64,000 nucleotides of DNA from Plantago major (lineage: Eukaryota; Streptophyta; Magnoliopsida; Lamiales; Plantaginaceae). The stretch covers positions 50,902,580 through 50,966,579 of the forward strand of contig CM048840.1 of NCBI GenBank assembly GCA_026545765.1, written 5' to 3'. This document shows positions 58,424-64,000 of the stretch, piece after piece; the first letter of the stretch is position 1; each line of letters opens with the position of its first letter. Position numbers and translations under genes: made by a program. The notes beneath the pieces were generated by a model, which was not told the DNA's origin, made no database searches, and saw nothing but the letters and a program-made list of their open reading frames with translations.

Positions 58424-61375
58424 TCAAGATGCTTCGGGTGGATTGTTCGTGAGGCCTGCATTTTCCGAGCTAGGAGGGATCACAGTGGAAGGATTGGCCA
58501 TGGAAGCATCAGTTGCAAAGGGATTTACAACAGAAGCATCAGCATTGGTAACGTCCACTCCCTGCTCAGCATTGACATTTGCATTGTTGGTCCCAGAGAC
58601 ACTAGCAACGGTCCGAGCGGTCCTTGATGCTGAAGCTTCCGCAGATGATGCCTGGGCACTTTTAAACAGATCATAGTCTGGATCCTTGCCTAACACCCGA
58701 GCTGGCATAGCGTACCAACTCTTCATGAAGGCCAAGTTCTCCTCGAAAGGTAAGAAGCAGACCTTCCCCAAAGCTGTAGGCACAAATCCAGGGAGAAATG
58801 GTTCGCCGTTCGTTAATTCCACATCACCCTCATCTGTGACACACTCCACAAACTCATCCGCTCCAAGTAGCTCGTCCGGCATAGTTTCTCGGGGTAATGG
58901 GACTCCTTTAGCATCAATGGCAGGATCCAAGCCCTCTTCTTTCCAATTGTACTCGCCCGGAACGAGCTTCTTCCCTTGAAGTTGGCTGATGGCGGATGAG
59001 AAGCCCTCCAGTCTCAAAGCCTCAGACCTGTCCGCCATGAAGTATCTGAAAGAGTCGGACGCCATAAAATCTTTCACGGCTCCAGTACGTACGAACTTCA
59101 AGTTGTCTAGGATCGTATTTTTGGAATCCAGGAACAACTTGAAGGCCGTATTGCGGAAATGATCCGACCAATCCAAGCTTCCTTTGGTTTCGTCCAATTC
59201 CGATTGGAGCTGGGAGATCCGTGCGTCTTTAGCTTTGGAGGACTCCTCCAACTTCTAGAGCTTGCCCTCCACGTTCGTCTGAGCAGCTAAAGCCCTCTCC
59301 AATTTATCCTCGAGGCCCACTCGCCCACTGGCCTTATTTTGCAGGGCACGGATCATGCATCCAACCTGGAGATGAGGAAATTAATAATTACAAAGTTAAA
59401 GATTACCCGGTTGAACAAGGAAAGAAATAAAACTTCATCCACAAGGAAACTTACCCGTTCATGCATAGCGGACAGCTCTTGGATTTGATCCAATTCCGAG
59501 AGGTTGTTACACCTCTCTTCCTCGGACACCAAAGTGAGAGGTTCTAAGACATCGGCTTCTTAGCCGCCGGAAGATCCTAGGAAGCGCCAGACCTCTTCCG
59601 TCCTGCTTTTAGAGCATCTTGCAGGAGTTTATCCTGCGCAGGAATGGAAACACCCCTCTTGCTCTTCTTTGCAGGAGGGTCCGCCTTGGACTTGCCCTTA
59701 TCGGGCAGCGGAATGTTCTTTGGGTCCTCCCCGGCCTTGGCCCTGCGCTCCTCATCCGTGGCAAATTCAGCCGCATTCTTTGGATCCGGCATCGGAAGAG
59801 TAGGAGGTGTGTTGATGATTTTGGTCCGCGTCTTTGAGGCGACCTCCAGGGCCTGCTGCTCTCTCTGGATCCTCTTCCGTTCTTGGAGAGTCGACATGAT
59901 ATACCTCCACCAAAAATCTGCAGAACGAAACAAGGGAGAGTTAGAAACAGACATCAAAAAGCAAAGTGCAGAGACAGGATAGAAGGATTACTGAAATCTT
60001 CATTTCCGCCACACTCGACGGGTCCAGTCAAGCCAGCCAAGTATGGTAAAGGCTGGCAGGTGAATCCGTTAAACGGAAACTTCCGAGGCTTGGGATCAGC
60101 CCCCTTGTGCAACCTAGCCACCCATTTCGGATGGTTGCTGGCTACAGGATGGTAGTCCGTGATGTCAGCTCTTGAGAATTTTCGGGGAAAACCCCATTGT
60201 ACTCTTGCCCTCTCGGGCTTACCTACTTCTAAACCTAATCTAACAAAGACAAATTTCTCCCACCATTTACAACCAAGTGAGGAGATAGAGTCATAAATGA
60301 AATTAAAGTTGGGACTATTTACAAATGTGTACATGAGGGCATTGACCTGACTAAAGGAAATGTTGAAGAGTTGGCAGAAGTTTTCAAAATTTATTTCCAT
60401 CTTCTTTTGCTTGCAGAAGACAGCGAAGCAGATAAGATTACCCAAAGATTTTGGGATAACCTGCATCGGATTGATGCCGAGGTGGTCAAGGATCCCCTTG
60501 ATGCACGGAGCAATAGGGAGCCTCCATCCGCACTGGAAAGAGATCTCGTGGATGGAGATGTAGCCTTCTGGCGGATTGTAGAAGGCTTGGTCCGGAGAAG
60601 GGACCAGGATCTCCACGGAGTTGGGAATTGCCCACTTCCGCCTTAGCTCAGGAATCTGAGACTCCTTCACCTTAGAAGGGCAAGTTGGGAGGGGCCCATC
60701 CTCATTCAGCTCTCCATATGGATCCGCAATAGCGACGGAAGTATGAGGACGCGGAAACTTAGTCCGCCAGGCATTTACTCCACGATCTCCCGCCTTCGGC
60801 GCCTCAGGGATAACAACTTTGAGGTTGAGCTGGCTCCTAGACCACCTAGACCTCTTCCTTTTGCGGACAGGACGGGATGCCTCTTCCGCCTCATCATCCT
60901 GTTCACCTCCTTCCTCCTCCATGGAAGCATCATTTGTGCCCGGAACTGATTCCGCGGCCACCCTCTCCTCATCCCCAGCCTCGAACATCTCAAGATCATC
61001 TAGATTTTGCTCTGTGTCACCTCCCTGTTCTACCAGTATTGCGTCCGCATCATCATCAATCCTTCCACCACCAATTGTCCTAGCACGGACAGTGACCCTA
61101 GTCCGCCTGGAACTTCCCTCAACATCTGCAGCACCACTCGGACCATCTCCATCCTGACGGACCGCATCCCCAGCATCTAAATTACCTGAAGAAGGGATGT
61201 TGACCACGTCCTTCAGACCAACATCCGGATCCACTGATCGGATGACCGCATTTTCAGGGATCACCTTATTTTGGGGCATCTCAAACTCCGCATGGTCTAA
61301 GATGGTATTGTTGAGAGTGGCGGACGATGACTGCTGCTCCACAGCATAGTCATCATTTTGAGCCTCAGATTGCAC
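58424..61375 (-). pseudogene. Antisense accessory gene of element E (Tat-type, gypsy-type transposon domain)
   Basis: Runs against gag-pol. Exon A (61375-59992) has an acidic Asp/Glu N-terminus, a basic RPVRKRKRSRWSR patch (near 60855), and a C-terminal domain with FQCGWRLPIAPCIKGILDHLGINPMQ-like sequence (near 60510) that fits the putative gypsy-type transposon family, PF04195. A 74-bp intron (59991-59918; GTAATC..TGCAG) joins in phase to exon B (59917-59455), basic and Lys-rich. An 89-bp phase-0 intron (59454-59366) leads to exon C (59365-58424), coiled coil then an Ala/Ser/Asn tail. The frame has stops at 59577 and 59255-59257 and a shift near 59570. No ATG begins exon A, so the start is unknown. 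Grande elements have an antisense gene (gene23) in the same place. Confidence 0.85.
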
Positions 61376-62330
61376 GCGGTTCCAAGTTAATGCCCGATAA
61401 AAAGGATTATTCCCGAAGATTTTGAAATTCGTTCAAGACCATGTATGAAATGGCCTTTTGCCGATCTTAGGAAGGTCAAGGAAGTTGGTGACTGATGATG
61501 AGGGGAGCCATGACCGAGCCAAATTTCATCAAATAAGTGGAACTAAACCAATGAACCTTCAAATACTATATAAATTAAACAAAAGGATTCGCAAATAAAG
61601 ATTGGTTCTGACTACCCGGACATCCTAGCAGACAAGAAACGGAACAGTCAGAGAGTTGTTGTTTGTCCGAGAGTTCATTTATGTATCTTATTAGGTCCGA
61701 AGTTAGTAAGAGAAACCCTATGAACAACTGGGGATTCTCAGGCCATAATCTCCTTACCATTGACACACCAATGGCACATACAGTGGCAAATATGGTAGTG
61801 TCATAGGGGGATTACATACGCCATCGGCTCCTAATCTAGTACATAAACAAGCGAGCACTGTGCCCAGCCTGTGCCACTCGCAGGAGTATATGTGCCTTAT
61901 GGCACTAATACTCCACACAAATGGCACATGCACAGTGCCATTGGACTAATTACAGTCAACAAATTTTTGACAAAAACTTGCGAGTTTTTACAATTCTAGA
62001 ACCAAGCCTATACAATTCCAATTTCATTATACATCATTATTGGAAAACATAGCATGCACAACGCACAAGTGTCTCCTATTTCAAAAAAACGGAAACATGC
62101 CAACAGTCATGACAGGCTTAAGGGTACACAGTGCCTCAATTCAAATAATTTTGGGGATTCAAGCACTACCCTATACTGGGAACTACAACATACATCTCTA
62201 CAGAATCAAACATAATTCTAAAAATGAGATTCTAAACTCCTAAGCATGCAATCATCAGTGCAGAAGCAACAGAACATAGCAAGTACAATACTGAAAACAT
62301 TCCAGATCTTGGAGGAGGTCAAAGAGCACT
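61376..62330 (-). other. Probable leader intron of the antisense gene
   Basis: A strong donor, AATCAAG/GTAAGTGCTC on the minus strand, lies near 62332. The best acceptor is CAATCTGAG near 61365, next to exon A. Between them I see no gene. Confidence 0.45.
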
Positions 62331-62500
62331 TACTTGATTTAGCTTGAGTGAGTACGAGTTGAAATTCAACAAAGGTTGGCTCGTCCTTGAGTAACACTTG
62401 CTCGGATCTCCTCTTGTTCTGTGAGTTCTTGCTTGCTCGGATTGCTTAGAGTGCTCTGGATCCAAATTTGCTAAAGTGTGAAAGTGACGACAATGGCGAT

Positions 62501-62510
62501 CTATTTATAG
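62501..62510 (-). promoter_or_regulatory. TATA box of the antisense gene
   Basis: Minus strand CTATAAATAG lies about 170 bp above the leader donor; sequence between is ATG-free, as expected for a leader. Confidence 0.6.
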
Positions 62511-62887
62511 AGGGTACTTGAGGGAGACGAAATGTCGCATCCTTCCGCCCTAAATCCCAACCGTTGGCCGTTTTAATCTAACGACCCTGTCGCTTCACAC
62601 TTGGTGAAATTACACCCGACCCCATTATTATTAATTGAGAAATTCTCCACTCACTCGGGATTCACACCCTTGGGCCAAATAGAAAGGGAATTGGGCCTTT
62701 GGTGTCACTGTTCGTCAGCCCAATTGGCCCATTCACCAATTTCGGTCCAAAAGGATTAACTTCCTTTGTACTCTTCTATCAGAGACATTAAATCCTCACC
62801 GTACTCGGATCTCGATATATCTCCGTTACAAATACCTTTTCCTTCTACAGTCCGAGCTACTACATAACTCGGACTGTAGAAAGAAAA

Positions 62888-62899
62888 GGGGGGGGGGGG
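62888..62899. repeat. Poly-G run upstream of the 3' LTR of E
   Basis: About 12 G in a row. Confidence 0.9.
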
Positions 62900-62990
62900 A
62901 TTTTTTCCTTCATAGTTAACGATTTAGACACGCTCCACAACACACTTGTTCTTTTCATAGTTACCAACTATCTTCTACTAAGATACTTGG

Positions 62991-63006
62991 AAACTAGGGG
63001 GACATA
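62991..63006 (+). other. Polypurine tract of element E
   Basis: AAACTAGGGGGACATA ends at the 3' LTR; the same tract occurs in the F duplication at 21971-22174. Confidence 0.85.
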
Positions 63007-63875
63007 TGTTGATACGGATATATGTCAAACCCGTTAAGGACGCCATAGAGCGTGTCTTAGACCGCATCACGGTTTAATAGCCAATTTAGTACTGGTCCGA
63101 CCTCACATGGTCTGTCCTAGTGGGTCAACCTGTACGCTAAAGTCACTACACCCTCACAGCTAGTCTGAGCTAGCTGGGAAAGGGCTTCTAAACCTGACTG
63201 AGTCAGTACAAAGATGCCCAACGGACCGGACGAGATAGCCTCTCGGACGCCACCTTTGCAGTAAGACCAAACGTATACTGGAACCACTGAGATACTTCCG
63301 TGAGACTCACGGCTCGGACATCCAGAGTTACCTGAGGTTATATCAATCAAGCAGACAGATCTATCCTAAGGACTTACACGGACCCAACAGGCGGAACAGT
63401 ACTCTCAGTAGGGAAAGGACCGATTTATCCTCCCAGGCGGTAATGGACTATAACATACTGTTGGGCCATGGGCCAAAGGAATGTCTCTATCCTTGAATCC
63501 ACACCTTACACTTGGCACCATCTTATGAGTCACCTCATAACCTATGATAACTATAAATATAACTCAAGGTCCAAACTTTGAGGTAACCCATATTGAAGGG
63601 AGAATCCCTAAAGTCAAAAGTGATAAAGTTTCCAATATCATAACCTTCCTCATAACTATTACATTGAGAGCTTCCAACTCTCTCTTGAGTAAAGTCTCTT
63701 ACTGGATTGACACCTGCAATCCGGGTAACCCTTTCTAACCCCCCCCCCCCCCCACTTAGTCCTTTCAGGTACTCTAGCTCGGACAGGTACTGCTTCGGAC
63801 TTCAAGTAGGAGGCAGATCTTAGACTAGGTTACTTATAATAGTTTAGTTAGTGTTTGAGGTCTTACCCCTCATCA
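63007..63875 (+). repeat. 3' LTR of element E
   Basis: TGTTGATACGG...CCTCATCA, 869 bp; includes a poly-C run (about 63739-63754) that is short in the 5' LTR. Confidence 0.95.
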
Positions 63876-63880
63876 ACTGT
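63876..63880. repeat. Target-site duplication of element E, right (ACTGT)
   Basis: Partner of 49615-49619. Confidence 0.93.
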
Positions 63881-63942
63881 ACTAGAGTATAACTTGGACT
63901 ACTAAAATTTATATATTAATCACATTGATTTTGATTCTTCAG

Positions 63943-64000
63943 GAGAATTTTGGTTGGGGTCGGTAAAAGTACAAAATAGTTTGCTGAACGAAGAAGAGAA
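63943..64000 (+). CDS. Next exon of the split gene, cut by the window end
   Basis: Acceptor GATTCTTCAG, then GAGAATTTTGGTTGGGG. In phase with the exon at 49526-49593 it reads RILVGVGKSTK and meets a TAG at about 63977, so the gene may be broken here or the acceptor may differ. Confidence 0.35.

Larger units (their letters stand above)
49620..63875 (+). mobile_element. Element E: complete Tat-like Ty3/gypsy retrotransposon (14256 bp)
   Basis: Both LTRs, an ACTGT target duplication, primer site, gag, protease, RT, RNase H, a second (archaeal-type) RNase H and integrase on the plus strand, then a long 3' region with a spliced antisense gene. Two RNase H domains, the primer site GGCGCCGTCTGTGGGAA and an antisense gene behind pol are marks of the Tat lineage (Grande, RIRE2 and relatives). 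Gag and pol carry many stops and several frameshifts. It sits in an intron of a split gene. Confidence 0.95.

Noticed and set aside
60360..60646. Plus-strand frames over the antisense gene
   Set aside because: They are shadows of exon A; no family motif and no start context.

Overview
The window is plant nuclear DNA, most likely from a eudicot. Almost all of it is nested and decayed transposable elements; no intact host gene, rRNA, tRNA or CRISPR array was found. The organism call rests on plant-type retrotransposon lineages (SIRE-like copia, Athila-like and Tat-like gypsy), plant-type PIF/Harbinger, Helitron, hAT and Stowaway elements, and short AT-rich introns with GT..AG ends. The species cannot be named from sequence alone.

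Layout. 1-10993 (minus): a SIRE-like copia element A, cut by the left edge. Its 5' LTR is on the right, and behind pol it carries an extra gene with its own TATA box and at least five exons. 10994-11164 and 20253-22174 (minus): pieces of an old Tat-like gypsy element F, split by element B. 11165-20247 (minus): element B, a complete but inactive Athila-like gypsy element with both LTRs and a 5-bp target duplication (ACTCC). 22175-22762: a 100-bp satellite. 22770-26149: element C, an Athila-like LTR and gag, ending in a piece of the same LTR type turned backwards. 26150-27263: probable chromovirus LTR remnant. 27264-27633: the start of another SIRE-like LTR. 27634-34015 (plus): element D, an Athila-like element with gag and protease but no reverse transcriptase or integrase, its gag split by a hAT MITE with an 8-bp target duplication. 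34556-38528 (minus): a PIF/Harbinger element with both of its usual genes. 38674-48438 (minus): a Helitron with a decayed Rep/helicase gene. 48576-48838: a Stowaway MITE. 49304-64000 (plus): short exons of an unidentified split gene, with the 14.3-kb Tat-like element E inserted in one of its introns (target duplication ACTGT).

How the parts relate. Autonomous functions (Gag, protease, RT, RNase H, integrase; Rep/helicase; DDE transposase plus Myb-like partner) are recognisable, but every large frame carries stops or frameshifts, so these copies are probably immobile. Two accessory transcription units stand out. One is the gene behind pol in A, whose tail is built from repeated phase-0 exons. 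The other is an antisense gene in E with its own TATA box, a splice donor in its leader and two in-phase introns. A third theme is a CpG-rich 14-bp palindrome, CTCGCCGCGGCGAG, repeated around the TATA box in the LTRs of the Athila-like family.

Limits. All alignments and splice sites were read by eye; family names rest on motif order and key residues, not on a search.
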